64,000 nucleotides of DNA from positions 1,054,001-1,118,000 of the forward strand of contig NZ_CP059139.1 in assembly GCF_014109765.1 (NCBI RefSeq). Direction: 5' to 3'. The stretch's first letter is position 1; the number at the start of each line of letters is the position of its first letter. The stretch comes from Pseudomonas berkeleyensis (GTDB lineage: Bacteria; Pseudomonadota; Gammaproteobacteria; Pseudomonadales; Pseudomonadaceae). The notes beneath the pieces were generated by a model that did no database searches, had not been told where the DNA came from, and saw only the letters and a program-made list of their open reading frames with translations. Below are positions 8,033-16,906 of this stretch, piece by piece. A program made the position numbers and the translations under genes.

Positions 8033-8745
8033 GTCTCGAATGGCACAACGCCTGGCAGGCGCTGACTCATCACCCGCTGTTCGGCATCGGCATCACCCTG
8101 GGTGCCTATCAACTGGCCATGGCCGCCTATGAGCGAACCCGCTGGGTGTTCCTTCAGCCGGTGCTGGTATCGATGCTCACGGTAATCGGCATCCTGCTGA
8201 TCTGCGGCCTGGGCTTCACCGAGTACAAACGCAGCGTCGAAGCATTGACCCTGCTGCTCGGTCCGGCCACCGTCGCCCTGGCGGTGCCGCTGTTTCTCAA
8301 CCTGCGACGCATCCGCCAGCTGTTCTGGCCGATCCTGATTACCCTGATCGTGGCCGGCACGCTGGCCACTGCGTTGGGCGCCGGTCTGGCCTGGCTGTTC
8401 GGCGCCGAACAACTGATGCTCAAGAGCATGGCGCCGAAATCGGTGACCTCGCCCATCGCCATGCTGGTGGCTGACCAGATCGGCGGTATCGCAGCGCTGG
8501 CCGCGGTATTCGTGATGATCACCGGGGTTATCGGCGCCATCGTCGGCCCGTCGGTGCTGCGCCTGTGCCGTGTCCATCACCCAGCGGCAGTTGGGCTGGC
8601 GCTTGGCATCAGCGCCCACGCGGTGGGCACTGCGCGTGCCTTGCAGGAAAGCGACGAATGCGGCGCTTTCGCCGCTCTGGCCATGAGTCTGATGGGGGTG
8701 ATTACCGCGGTGCTGTTGCCGCTGGTGTTCGTCCTGCTGCTGTAA
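8029..8745 (+). CDS. lrgB: LrgB/CidB family membrane protein
   Basis: A 238-residue polytopic membrane protein, the partner of LrgA. Conserved family stretches are LGAYQLA near the N-terminus, LKSMAPKSVTSPIAM in the middle and HAVGTARALQESDECGAFAALAM near the C-terminus. The length is that usual for the family. A GGAGG lies directly upstream inside the end of lrgA, and the four-base overlap makes this a coupled two-gene operon. The pair is proposed to control autolysis or to transport small carboxylates. Confidence 0.9.
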   Translation: MSLEWHNAWQALTHHPLFGIGITLGAYQLAMAAYERTRWVFLQPVLVSMLTVIGILLICGLGFTEYKRSVEALTLLLGPATVALAVPLFLNLRRIRQLFWPILITLIVAGTLATALGAGLAWLFGAEQLMLKSMAPKSVTSPIAMLVADQIGGIAALAAVFVMITGVIGAIVGPSVLRLCRVHHPAAVGLALGISAHAVGTARALQESDECGAFAALAMSLMGVITAVLLPLVFVLLL

Positions 8746-8802
8746 AGCCGCGAGCTCAGCTGGCACACTGCGGCACGTTCTCCCGTTGAAGGCGTACGCC
8801 CG

Positions 8803-9390
8803 ATGAATCTGCCGCTGTTCCCGCTCAATACCGTGTTGTTTCCAGGCTGCATGCTCGATCTGCAGATTTTCGAGGCGCGTTATCTGGACATGATCAGCCG
8901 TTGCATGAAGCAGGGCAGCGGTTTTGGTGTGGTCTGCATCGTCGAAGGCGACGAGGTCGGTGAGGCTGCCAGCCGTTTTGCCGCTGTCGGCTGCGAGGCC
9001 ATGGTGCGTGATTTTCAGCAACGTCCCAATGGCTTGCTGGGCATTCGTGTCGAGGGCGGCCGCCGCTTCAAGGTGGAGCGCGCCCAGGTCTTGCCGGATC
9101 AGTTGACCATCGCCGACGTGCAGTGGCTCGACGAGCAGGAAGAACGCCCGCTGTTGGGCGAGCATGCCGACCTGGCCGCATTGCTCACCGCCCTGGCACA
9201 GCATCCGCTGGTAGAGGGGTTGGGCATGGCCGGTATGCCCAGCGGCCAGTTGCAACTGGCCAACCAGCTCGCCTATCTGTTGCCGCTGGAGCCGGGGCAG
9301 AAGCTGCAACTGCTGCAACTGGACGATCCCGAGCAGCGCTTGACTCAGTTGCAGGCCATGGTGGAACAGCTGCAGGGCGACGCTTCGTAG
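8803..9390 (+). CDS. LON peptidase substrate-binding-domain protein
   Basis: A 195-residue cytoplasmic protein consisting of only the N-terminal (substrate-binding) domain of Lon, with no AAA+ or protease domain. LPLFPLNTVLFPGCMLDLQIFEARYLDMI is the typical opening, and LGIRVEGGRRFKVE follows. Such free-standing domains (PUA-like fold) are widespread; their function is unsettled. The stop codon TAG lies inside a GTAGGGCG palindromic repeat that starts at 9387. It follows lrgB by 57 bases and may share its transcript. Confidence 0.87.
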   Translation: MNLPLFPLNTVLFPGCMLDLQIFEARYLDMISRCMKQGSGFGVVCIVEGDEVGEAASRFAAVGCEAMVRDFQQRPNGLLGIRVEGGRRFKVERAQVLPDQLTIADVQWLDEQEERPLLGEHADLAALLTALAQHPLVEGLGMAGMPSGQLQLANQLAYLLPLEPGQKLQLLQLDDPEQRLTQLQAMVEQLQGDAS

Positions 9391-9455
9391 GGCGCCAGTG
9401 CCGCGGGCACTGAAATGTTGGCGCCATCGTCACAGGTGCGCACGGCGCACCCTAC
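9387..9455. repeat. GTAGGGCGCC / GGCGCACCCTAC inverted repeat pair
   Basis: The left arm GTAGGGCGCC starts at 9387 and supplies the TAG stop of the preceding gene. The right arm, ending GGCGCACCCTAC at 9455, is an inverted copy of the TAGGGTGCGC hairpin unit seen at 3472, 25902 and 28732. The element lies between convergent genes, where such palindromes usually sit. Confidence 0.7.
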
Positions 9456-9503
9456 AACGCTATCCGTGCCAGGCCCAGGCCTTGTCTGTGGGCGTGATTC
9501 TGT

Positions 9504-10820
9504 TCAATAGCTGTAACGCAGCAAGGTGGCGGACAGCTGCCAGGTGACCATGGCTCCGAGCAGCGCGGTGCACGCCGGTATCACCAGCCACCATACCTTC
9601 GCCGGCAACGGTTGCATCGGCGCCGCGCGCTGGATCAGCGCCAGGCTGAGCGCGCAACTGGTGGCCGCCACCAGCGCGCCAGCGATGATGTCGCTGGGCC
9701 AATGCACGCCCAGGTATACCCGCGACAGGGCGATGGCCAAGGCCGGCAGGCAGGCCACTAACAGCCAGGTCAGTCGCGTGCGTGCAGCGCTGCCGCGACC
9801 AGCCAGAATGCCCAGTGCGAGAAAGAAGGCAAACGCCGCCGAGCTGTGCCCGCTGGGCAGGCTGTAGCTTTCCAGCGGTTGTAGCAGTACGTCCGGGCGG
9901 GAGCGGGCCAGCAGGTTCTTCAGCACGGTGGTGGCGGTCGAGGCGAGCAGCAGGCAACCGCCGACGAACAATCCTGCCTGCCAACGGCGCGCAGCGAGCA
10001 GAAGCACTACCAGCAGGACGCCGACCGCAAACTGGATATGGAAATCACCGAAACGGGTGATGAACACCACGATGGGGTCGAAGGCGGCGCTGCGCTCGTC
10101 CTGTACCAGTGTCATCAGGCCCTGGTCGAGGCTGTCCAGATGGGGGAAGCCGATCAGCATCGCGGCCAGGGCGGCGGCGCCGAGCAAGGCGGCGAGGCTG
10201 GCGCTCCAGCGGCGCTCGCGCAGGCTGGCCTGCATGATCAGCAGCAACATCACCGCGAGGGTGGCGCTGACGATACCGGCGGCGCCCCAGAAACCTTCCG
10301 GCAAGGGCAGACGCAGTGCGGCGCCCGTAGCCCAACCAGGGAGCATGTAGGCGACCGCCCAACCGGCAGCGGCGAGCATGCTGACCAGGGCGAAGCGCAC
10401 GGCCGGCATGTCCAGCATGCCTGCCACCAGTGGCAGCATCGGGCGCAGCGGGCCGATATAGCGGCCCACCAGCAGGCTGATCACGCCATAGCGCTGGAAA
10501 TAGTTTTCCGCACCGCTCAGCCATTGCGGGTGATCGCGCAGTACGGGCAGGCGCCGAATGCCCTGGTGAAAACGTCGACCGAGGCCATAGGAAATCGCGT
10601 CGCCGAGCAGACCTCCGGTGTAGGCGAGCAGCAGCGTTTGCCACAGTTCCAGTGCGCCGCTGCCAGCCAGTACTGCGAGGCTGAACAGCACCACGGTGCC
10701 GGGGATGATGATGCCGGCTACCGCCAGGCATTCCAGGCAGGCGACGAGGAAGATGGCCAGGGCCAGCCAGTGCGGGCTGCCCTGCAGCCAGGTGGTCATG
10801 CTGTCGAACCATTGCATCAT
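9504..10820 (-). CDS. DedA/PAP2-phosphatase fusion membrane protein
   Basis: A 438-residue two-domain membrane protein. Residues about 1-190 are a DedA (SNARE-associated/VTT) domain with IIIPGTVVLF, GGLLGDAISYGLGRRF and VGRYIGPLRPMLPLVAGM. Residues about 230-430 are a PAP2-type lipid phosphatase carrying all three motifs: KNLLARSRPD, SLPSGHSSAAFAF and SRVYLGVHWPSDIIAG. DedA proteins recycle undecaprenyl phosphate or move phospholipids; PAP2 enzymes dephosphorylate undecaprenyl pyrophosphate or phosphatidic acid, so the fusion suggests coupled lipid-carrier turnover (inference). The start at 10820 overlaps the stop of the glycosylase gene (ATGA), which settles it over a much longer upstream reading frame. 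Confidence 0.9.
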   Translation of the reverse strand: MMQWFDSMTTWLQGSPHWLALAIFLVACLECLAVAGIIIPGTVVLFSLAVLAGSGALELWQTLLLAYTGGLLGDAISYGLGRRFHQGIRRLPVLRDHPQWLSGAENYFQRYGVISLLVGRYIGPLRPMLPLVAGMLDMPAVRFALVSMLAAAGWAVAYMLPGWATGAALRLPLPEGFWGAAGIVSATLAVMLLLIMQASLRERRWSASLAALLGAAALAAMLIGFPHLDSLDQGLMTLVQDERSAAFDPIVVFITRFGDFHIQFAVGVLLVVLLLAARRWQAGLFVGGCLLLASTATTVLKNLLARSRPDVLLQPLESYSLPSGHSSAAFAFFLALGILAGRGSAARTRLTWLLVACLPALAIALSRVYLGVHWPSDIIAGALVAATSCALSLALIQRAAPMQPLPAKVWWLVIPACTALLGAMVTWQLSATLLRYSY

Positions 10821-11548
10821 GGTTGGGTAGGCTCCAGCGCATGCAGTTGATAGTCGTGTCCTTCGACCTGGCCTCGACGCAAAGGGTTGCGTGTGCAGTG
10901 GCGTGCGTAGGCCGCATCGACGAAACGATAGGGCAGGTGTTCGTCGCGGCCCTGCGGAATCCCCAGGCGCGCGCATTGCACGATGTGCCCCGGGCGTTCG
11001 CCGACGTCATCGACGAACAGCCGGGTCGGGTCGAAGCGGCGTGCGTCCCAGTCCGGAACTTTCAGGCCCAGTGCCTTGCACAGCAAGGTCTGTCCGGCGC
11101 ACAGCCGTTCGGCTGGGCGTGGCTGGCCAAGGCTGTCGGGATTGTTGCGTTGCATGGCGGCGAGAGACTCGGGGCCGCTGATGGCATCGATCCAGGGATG
11201 CCCTGATTTGATCAGTACCGCATTGCCAGGGCCATGGGCGCTGAAGTTCAGCGAGTCGCCACCACGGGCGTAGTACATATAGATGTGCCCGCCACCTTCG
11301 AACAGTGCCTTGCGCTTCTCCGTGTAGCCGAGCGAGGCATGGCTGCCTTTGTCGACCAGGTAATAGGCCTCGGTCTCGATGATCCGGGCGCTGAGCCAGA
11401 GGGCTCCGACGCGGTGGCGGATCACCTTGCCGAGCAGCTCGCGCGCCACCAACTGTGCATCGCGGTCGAAGAAGGCATCGGGCAATGGCCTGGCACCTGG
11501 CCAGGGCAAACTAAGGGTGGGTTCGGCGGGCATGATCTGTCGAAGCAT
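10817..11548 (-). CDS. DNA-3-methyladenine glycosylase (AAG/Mpg family)
   Basis: A 243-residue base-excision repair enzyme that removes alkylated purines. Family hallmarks: VARELLGKVIRHR, the catalytic region RIIETEAYYLVDKGSHASLGYT, MYYARGGDSLNFSAHGPGNAVLIK, and LCAGQTLLCKALGL. This is the AAG/MPG fold, not the HhH AlkA type. The start is uncertain: ATG at 11546-11548 is used here, ATG at 11531-11533 is equally possible, and 11587 would add unconserved residues. It is translationally coupled to the DedA-PAP2 gene downstream, an association with no obvious functional reason. Confidence 0.88.
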   Translation of the reverse strand: MLRQIMPAEPTLSLPWPGARPLPDAFFDRDAQLVARELLGKVIRHRVGALWLSARIIETEAYYLVDKGSHASLGYTEKRKALFEGGGHIYMYYARGGDSLNFSAHGPGNAVLIKSGHPWIDAISGPESLAAMQRNNPDSLGQPRPAERLCAGQTLLCKALGLKVPDWDARRFDPTRLFVDDVGERPGHIVQCARLGIPQGRDEHLPYRFVDAAYARHCTRNPLRRGQVEGHDYQLHALEPTQP

Positions 11549-11598
11549 CTCGCAGCGTTCTAATCTGGGGTCGCGAGCATAAAACAAGAGCCTTAAAA

Positions 11599-12453
11599 AT
11601 GCCTGAACGCGCCCGAACCAGTAGTGCTCATATCAGCCCTTCGGCGCACTACACCGGCTATGTCTGGTATCGCCATCGCTTGGCCGACCCGGCATTCGTC
11701 ACTGGCTTCGGGCGCTTCGTGCACAAGCTGTTGTGGCCTGTTACCTGGGGCGCGCGGGCGGGTTTCGGCCTGGATATCGAGGCGCTTCTGCTGCAGCGTC
11801 ATTTGCAGATCGACGCGCAACTGCGTGCGGCCATCGAGCAGGGCGGTGTTCGCCAGGTGGTGGAGATCGCCTGTGGCCTGTCGCCGCGTGGTCGTCGTTT
11901 CTGTACGCGTTATCCACATCTGCAGTACCTCGAGGCCGACCTGCCGGCCATGGCTGCGCGCAAACGTCTGCTGCTGCATGGCGAGGGCTGGCTGGATGGC
12001 CGTCATCAGGTGTGTGCGGTGGATATCCTTGCCGAGCGTGGTAATCAGCGTCTGGCGGCACTGTTCGCCGAGCTTGATCACAGTCAGCCGGTGGTGGTGA
12101 TCACCGAGGGATTGGTCAACTACTTCCCGCTGGCGTTGATCGAGGGCTTCTGGAGCCGCCTTGCTGCTGAATTGCGCGGATTCTCCCAGGGTATCTACCT
12201 GACCGAACTCTATCCCGATCTGCATGAGCACCCGCGTTATCGCCAGTTGCGCTGGGGCGTCGAGCTGATCGGTCGGCTGACCCGTGGCAGCTACCCGCTG
12301 CATTATCGCGATCACGCGGAAATCGTGGCGGGCTTCCAGCGCTGCGGATTCGATCAGGTGCAGGTGCTCGACCCCAGTGCCGATGCGGTGAGCCTCGGCC
12401 TGCCGGCGACGCGCCTACCCGGTCTGGTGCGGGTGATTCAAGCGCAGGTCTAG
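11599..12453 (+). CDS. Class I SAM-dependent methyltransferase (LCM-like)
   Basis: A 284-residue methyltransferase. VVEIACGLSPRGRRFCTRYPHLQYLEADLPAMAARK is the SAM-binding region with the acidic ribose contact, and VVVITEGLVNYFP the post-core strand; both resemble the leucine carboxyl methyltransferase/PPM1-like family found in O-methyltransferases. The substrate is unknown. It diverges from the glycosylase gene with only 50 bases between them, so the two promoters must overlap. Its end is followed by a GTAGCCCGGAT palindrome. Confidence 0.82.
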   Translation: MPERARTSSAHISPSAHYTGYVWYRHRLADPAFVTGFGRFVHKLLWPVTWGARAGFGLDIEALLLQRHLQIDAQLRAAIEQGGVRQVVEIACGLSPRGRRFCTRYPHLQYLEADLPAMAARKRLLLHGEGWLDGRHQVCAVDILAERGNQRLAALFAELDHSQPVVVITEGLVNYFPLALIEGFWSRLAAELRGFSQGIYLTELYPDLHEHPRYRQLRWGVELIGRLTRGSYPLHYRDHAEIVAGFQRCGFDQVQVLDPSADAVSLGLPATRLPGLVRVIQAQV

Positions 12454-12472
12454 CCCGTACGCGACTCCAGCC

Positions 12473-12494
12473 GTAGCCCGGATGCAATCCGGGG
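12473..12494. repeat. GTAGCCCGGAT palindromic repeat
   Basis: GTAGCCCGGATGCAATCCGGGG forms a CCCGGAT/ATCCGGG hairpin. This is a second palindrome family, related in layout to the GTAGGG ones, lying between the convergent methyltransferase and hydrolase genes. Confidence 0.6.
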
Positions 12495-12518
12495 CAGATT
12501 GTCTGGGCTGTATCCAGG

Positions 12519-13748
12519 TTATGCGCAGGCCGCTGCCGGTAGCGGTGCCGGGTGGATCAGCTCGGCCAGCGCCAGGCTGGCTTCGGCATCGGTATGTGGG
12601 AAAACGAAGGCCAGATCCTGCTGCTCATGGCGCAGCGGCAACAGGTGTTGAGGCGGCAGATCGCCTATCTGCAGTTGCCAGCCGCGCCTTGGCAACACGG
12701 CGGGCAGGTCGGCCTGCAATAGCCCGCCAAAGAAGCCCAGTTCGCGCAATTCTACCGGCCATCGTTGGCCTTCGGCGTGCCGCAGCCATGCCTGGCGCTG
12801 CCGCGGCGCCAGGCGTGGTTCGGTGCGTTTCTCCAGGGAAAGCAACTGCTCGAACGGCAGGCGGGTGCTGCCTGGACTGCGTAATGGCAGTGGGCGTTGA
12901 TTGAGAAAGGGGCGATAGAGCGCTGCGCAGGCCTCGCGCCGTTCGAACTGGGCGAGATGGTCTGCCTGGTGAATCAGGGCGCATTCACCCTGACGGCAGG
13001 CCGCAGCGAAATGCGCGTGCTCCCAGGGTTGAGTGAAATGATCGTGCTCGCCGGCCAATACCAGTGTCGGGCACTGCGGATGCTCGATGAAGCCGCCGAA
13101 CGCCAGCAGGCGCCGGCTGTTCTGCCGATAGCGCTCCACCTCGGCTGGGCTCAGGCGCTGGATCTGCCGCAGCAACGCCTTGCGAAACACCGGAGATATG
13201 CCGGTGTCGTTCAGGTGTAACGGATTGAGCAACCCTGTCAGGGCGCCCTGGGCGAATTCCGCCGTGCGACCTTCATCGAGCAGGGCCAGGCCCTCTTCCA
13301 GCATCAGGCGGGCGCCGGGGCGGCCGAAGGCGGTGATGCCTGCGAGCAAAAGACGAGCGCAGCGTTGCGGATGCCGAGCGGCGAACAGCGCGGCCAGTGC
13401 CGAGCCGTAAGACAGGCCAATGGGCATCAGCGGCGGTAGCTGCAATTGTTCGGCGAAGCCTGCGATCAGATCAGCCAACTGTTCCAGGGCAAGCTCCGGT
13501 GCCAGTTGCAGGTTGCCGCCCTGGCTGGGCAGGTCGAGCAGGATGACCGGGTGCGTGGTGAGCAGTTCGTCGACCTCGGCAGCGAAGGAGCGAAAGCTCT
13601 GAAAGGCGCCGCCCAACAGCAGTACGGGCTGGCGAGTGTCGCGCTGGCGGGTCGAATAGGCCTGGTAATGCAGGCGCCAGCCGGCGATATCCACGACGGA
13701 GGGCGGTGCGGCCAGCAGGGCGGTGCTGTAGTCGGTGCGGTAATGCAT
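12519..13748 (-). CDS. Alpha/beta hydrolase with C-terminal extension (RhlA/PhaG-like core)
   Basis: A 409-residue cytoplasmic protein. The first about 285 residues form an alpha/beta hydrolase with a nucleophile elbow GLSYGS, an acid residue in LVLAGEHDHFTQP and a histidine in IHQADHLAQFE. The layout and spacing recall the RhlA/PhaG acyltransferase-like branch, although I cannot prove this. About 120 further residues (RHAEGQRWPVELRELGFFGGLLQADLPAVL onward) form an extra domain I do not recognise. It is the position equivalent of a conserved hydrolase next to proA in P. aeruginosa. It is transcribed away from proA across a 301-base gap that holds a dyad. Confidence 0.85.
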   Translation of the reverse strand: MHYRTDYSTALLAAPPSVVDIAGWRLHYQAYSTRQRDTRQPVLLLGGAFQSFRSFAAEVDELLTTHPVILLDLPSQGGNLQLAPELALEQLADLIAGFAEQLQLPPLMPIGLSYGSALAALFAARHPQRCARLLLAGITAFGRPGARLMLEEGLALLDEGRTAEFAQGALTGLLNPLHLNDTGISPVFRKALLRQIQRLSPAEVERYRQNSRRLLAFGGFIEHPQCPTLVLAGEHDHFTQPWEHAHFAAACRQGECALIHQADHLAQFERREACAALYRPFLNQRPLPLRSPGSTRLPFEQLLSLEKRTEPRLAPRQRQAWLRHAEGQRWPVELRELGFFGGLLQADLPAVLPRRGWQLQIGDLPPQHLLPLRHEQQDLAFVFPHTDAEASLALAELIHPAPLPAAACA

Positions 13749-14049
13749 GGCGTGGGCACTCCGGCGTTTTTATTGTTATCGGGGCAGCGGCTTACAGCGC
13801 CGGGGGTTCTTGCCTGAGCAAGCTGAGTTTGAAGGTAAACATTGCGACGGCTTTTGTTTACCCAACCTTCGGGCGGCCTTTTGCCATGAGTGTCACCGTC
13901 ACCCACGCAAGGCTTCTGCGGCGCGCCTGTCGGCGTTACTGGCAGTGCTCGATGGACGCCCTGTCTACCGCTTGCCAGACGCCGCTGGGCGTGGCCTCGC
14001 GAGCCCGCTATAATCAGCCCCTTTTTCCAATTGCCAGACCTCCGCCGCC
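13749..14049. promoter_or_regulatory. Divergent hydrolase/proA intergenic region with an 8-bp dyad and a TATAAT
   Basis: A 301-base gap without a credible gene. It contains GGTAAACA (13834-13841) and its exact reverse complement TGTTTACC (13855-13862), 13 bases apart, suggestive of an operator. An exact TATAAT at 14009-14014 lies 35 bases before proA; the region 17 bases further upstream (TGGGCG) is a poor -35. Nothing else is recognisable. Confidence 0.45.
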
Positions 14050-15315
14050 ATGACCGAGTCCGTGCACGACTACATGACCCGCCTGGGCCAGGCTGCCCGC
14101 CAGGCTTCGCGGGTGCTCGCCCGTGCCAGCACCGCGCAGAAGAACCGCGCGCTGCAGGCCGCTGCCAATGCCCTCGACGCCGCTCGCGCCGAGCTGACTG
14201 CCGCCAATGAACTGGATTTGAGCGCTGCGCGCGCCAGTGGCCTGGAACCGGCCATGGTCGACCGCCTGGCGCTGACCCCGAAGGTCATCGACGGCATGAT
14301 CGAAGGTCTGCGCCAGGTGGCTACGCTGCCCGACCCGATTGGCGAGATCCAGGACATGCGCTACCTGCCTTCCGGCATCCAGGTCGGTCGCATGCGCGTG
14401 CCGCTGGGCGTGATCGGCATCATCTACGAGTCGCGCCCGAACGTGACCATCGATGCTGCCAGCCTGTGCCTGAAGTCCGGCAACGCCACCATCCTGCGTG
14501 GTGGTTCGGAAGCCATTCATTCCAACCAGGCGATTGCCCGCTGCATCCAGCAGGGCCTGGCCGAGGCCGACCTGCCGGCCGCTGCCGTGCAGGTGGTGGA
14601 AACCACTGATCGCGCTGCCGTCGGCGAGCTGATCAGCATGCCGGCCTTCGTCGACGTGATCGTGCCGCGTGGCGGCAAGGGCCTGATCGAGCGTATCAGC
14701 CGCGACGCCAAGGTGCCGGTGATCAAGCATCTGGACGGTGTCTGCCATGTCTATGTCGACATCGCCGCCGACATCGACAAGGCCATCCGCGTCTGCGACA
14801 ACGCCAAGACCCAGCGCTACTCGCCCTGCAATGCCATGGAAACCTTGCTGGTTCATTCCGCCATCGCGGCTCGTGTGCTGCCGCCGCTGGCCGCCATCTA
14901 CCGTGACAAGGGTGTGGAGCTGCGTGGCGATGCTGCGACGCGCGAGCTGCTTGGCAGTGATGTGCTGGAGGCCAGCGAGGACGACTGGTTTGCCGAGTAC
15001 AACGCGCCGATCCTGGCGATTCGCATCGTCGACTCCCTGGATGCTGCCATCGAGCACATCAACCACTACGGCTCGCAGCACACCGATTCGATCATCACCG
15101 AGAACTTCAGTGACGCGCGGCGCTTCCTCACCGAGGTGGATTCCGCCTCGGTGATGGTCAATGCCTCCACCCGTTTCGCCGATGGTTTCGAGTACGGCCT
15201 GGGTGCGGAGATCGGTATCTCCACCGACAAGCTGCATGCGCGTGGGCCGGTGGGTCTGGATGGGCTGACCAGCCAGAAATACGTGGTCTTTGGCGATGGA
15301 CACATTCGCACCTAA
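14050..15315 (+). CDS. proA: Gamma-glutamyl phosphate reductase
   Basis: A 421-residue enzyme of the aldehyde dehydrogenase superfamily. It reduces gamma-glutamyl phosphate to glutamate semialdehyde with NADPH, the second step of proline synthesis. [31 protein letters not shown], the catalytic cysteine region [14 protein letters not shown] and [28 protein letters not shown] are diagnostic. The length is normal. The stop is immediately followed by the nadD ATG with no gap, so the two are co-transcribed. No proB lies nearby, as is usual in pseudomonads. Confidence 0.97.
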   Translation: MTESVHDYMTRLGQAARQASRVLARASTAQKNRALQAAANALDAARAELTAANELDLSAARASGLEPAMVDRLALTPKVIDGMIEGLRQVATLPDPIGEIQDMRYLPSGIQVGRMRVPLGVIGIIYESRPNVTIDAASLCLKSGNATILRGGSEAIHSNQAIARCIQQGLAEADLPAAAVQVVETTDRAAVGELISMPAFVDVIVPRGGKGLIERISRDAKVPVIKHLDGVCHVYVDIAADIDKAIRVCDNAKTQRYSPCNAMETLLVHSAIAARVLPPLAAIYRDKGVELRGDAATRELLGSDVLEASEDDWFAEYNAPILAIRIVDSLDAAIEHINHYGSQHTDSIITENFSDARRFLTEVDSASVMVNASTRFADGFEYGLGAEIGISTDKLHARGPVGLDGLTSQKYVVFGDGHIRT

Positions 15316-15990
15316 ATGAAGCGTACTGACGCCCAGAGTCACGGCGCCCGACGTATTGGCCTGCTTGGCGGTACCTTCAACCCGGTGCATATCGGCCACT
15401 TGCGTGCAGCGTTGGAGGTGGCCGAGTTCATGCTGCTCGACGAGCTGCGCCTGATACCCAGCGCGCGGCCGCCGCACCGGGAGGCGCCGCAAGCGACTGC
15501 CGAGCAGCGTCTGGCCATGGTGCAACTGGCGGTGGCCGATGAAGCGCAACTGACGGTCGATGACCGAGAGCTGCGCCGAGACAAACCGTCGTACACGGTC
15601 GACACCCTGGAATCGGTGCGCGCCGAGCTGGCGGAGGGCGATCAGCTGTATCTGCTGCTCGGCTGGGATGCCTTCTGCGGCCTGCCTGGCTGGCACCGCT
15701 GGGAGGAACTGCTCGATCACTGCCACCTGCTGGTGCTGCAACGGCCCGATGCCGACAGCGAGGCACCGGAGGCGCTGCGCGATCTGCTGGCGGCGCGCAG
15801 TGTCAGCGACCCGTTGAGTCTGAGCGGGGCAGGCGGGCAAATCAGTTTCATCTGGCAGACTCCGCTGGCGATTTCCGCCACGCAGATCCGCCAATTGCTG
15901 GCAACCGGTCGTTCGGCGCGCTATCTGCTGCCGGATGCGGTGCTTGCCTATATCCAGGCGCACGATCTGTACCGTGCGCCCAATGCTTGA
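15316..15990 (+). CDS. nadD: Nicotinate-nucleotide adenylyltransferase
   Basis: A 224-residue enzyme that adenylates nicotinate mononucleotide to deamido-NAD, a step shared by de novo and salvage NAD synthesis. The nucleotidyltransferase signature [17 protein letters not shown] (HxGH) is at the N-terminus. [20 protein letters not shown] and the C-terminal [13 protein letters not shown] (ISxTxxR) complete the family pattern. It starts directly after the proA stop. It precedes rsfS, the arrangement typical of this cluster. Confidence 0.96.
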   Translation: MKRTDAQSHGARRIGLLGGTFNPVHIGHLRAALEVAEFMLLDELRLIPSARPPHREAPQATAEQRLAMVQLAVADEAQLTVDDRELRRDKPSYTVDTLESVRAELAEGDQLYLLLGWDAFCGLPGWHRWEELLDHCHLLVLQRPDADSEAPEALRDLLAARSVSDPLSLSGAGGQISFIWQTPLAISATQIRQLLATGRSARYLLPDAVLAYIQAHDLYRAPNA

Positions 15991-16042
15991 AGCGTCGCGC
16001 CTGTCGCGTTGACGTCCATTACATGAGGCAAATGAGTCGAAT

Positions 16043-16411
16043 ATGAGTAAGCAAACCATGCCCAGCGCTGAGCTGGTCAAGATCGCCGTAGCGGCACTGG
16101 AAGAAATCAAGGCCACCGACATCACCGTCATCGACGTCAAGGAAAAGACCAGCATCACCGATTTCATGGTGATCGCCAGTGGTAGCTCGAGCCGTCAGGT
16201 CAAGTCGCTGGTGGAAAATGTGGTGGAGAAGGTCAAGGAGCAGGGCGTGCGCCCGATCGGCAGCGAAGGCCTGGACAGCGGCGAGTGGGCACTGCTCGAC
16301 CTGGGCGACGTCGTCGTTCACGTCATGCTGCCGACCGCGCGTCAGTTCTACGACCTCGAGCGCCTGTGGCAGGGTGCCGAGCAGAGCCGCGCGCAACATT
16401 CGGCCGAGTAA
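16043..16411 (+). CDS. rsfS: Ribosomal silencing factor RsfS
   Basis: A 122-residue protein of the Iojap family, which binds L14 of the 50S subunit and blocks subunit joining during starvation. [28 protein letters not shown] and [27 protein letters not shown] are conserved across the family. It lies 52 bases after nadD and 9 bases before the rlmH GTG, so all are likely one operon. Confidence 0.96.
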   Translation: MSKQTMPSAELVKIAVAALEEIKATDITVIDVKEKTSITDFMVIASGSSSRQVKSLVENVVEKVKEQGVRPIGSEGLDSGEWALLDLGDVVVHVMLPTARQFYDLERLWQGAEQSRAQHSAE

Positions 16412-16420
16412 GCGCAAACC

Positions 16421-16888
16421 GTGCGGATCAAACTGATCGCCGTCGGATCGCGAATGCCGCGTTGGGTCGAGGAAGGCTGGCAGGAGTACGTCAAGCGCCT
16501 GCCGGCCGAGCTGCCCCTGGAGCTGGTGGAGATCCCGCTGAATACCCGGGGCAAGAACGCCGATGTCGCGCGCCTGATCCGTCAGGAGGGTGAAGCCATG
16601 CTGAGCAAGGTGCAGCCTGGCGAACGTATCGTCACCCTCGAGGTCAATGGCAGGCCGTGGAGCACCGAGCAGTTGGCCGCGGAGCTGGATCGCTGGCGTC
16701 TGGACGCACGCAACGTCAACCTCATGGTCGGCGGCCCGGAAGGGCTGGCGCCGGAGGTATGCGCGCGTAGCGAACAGCGCTGGTCGCTGTCGCCACTGAC
16801 CTTGCCGCATCCGCTGGTGCGTATTCTGCTCGGTGAGCAAATCTATCGGGCCTGGACCGTGCTGTCCGGCCACCCGTACCACAAGTGA
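16421..16888 (+). CDS. rlmH: 23S rRNA pseudouridine-1915 N3-methyltransferase
   Basis: A 155-residue SPOUT-class methyltransferase that methylates pseudouridine 1915 in helix 69 of 23S rRNA. It has a GTG start and opens [20 protein letters not shown]. The trefoil-knot region [46 protein letters not shown] is near-invariant. The length is exactly that of the E. coli enzyme. It sits between rsfS and the PBP2 gene. Confidence 0.97.
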   Translation: MRIKLIAVGSRMPRWVEEGWQEYVKRLPAELPLELVEIPLNTRGKNADVARLIRQEGEAMLSKVQPGERIVTLEVNGRPWSTEQLAAELDRWRLDARNVNLMVGGPEGLAPEVCARSEQRWSLSPLTLPHPLVRILLGEQIYRAWTVLSGHPYHK

Positions 16889-16906
16889 AGTAGGCTCTGC
16901 CTAAAG

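Noticed and set aside
14014..16167. A 717-codon open frame on the minus strand opposite proA, nadD and part of rsfS
   Set aside because: It is a GC-bias shadow of genuine genes. The translation has no domain and is rich in His, Arg and Gln as expected for antisense frames.
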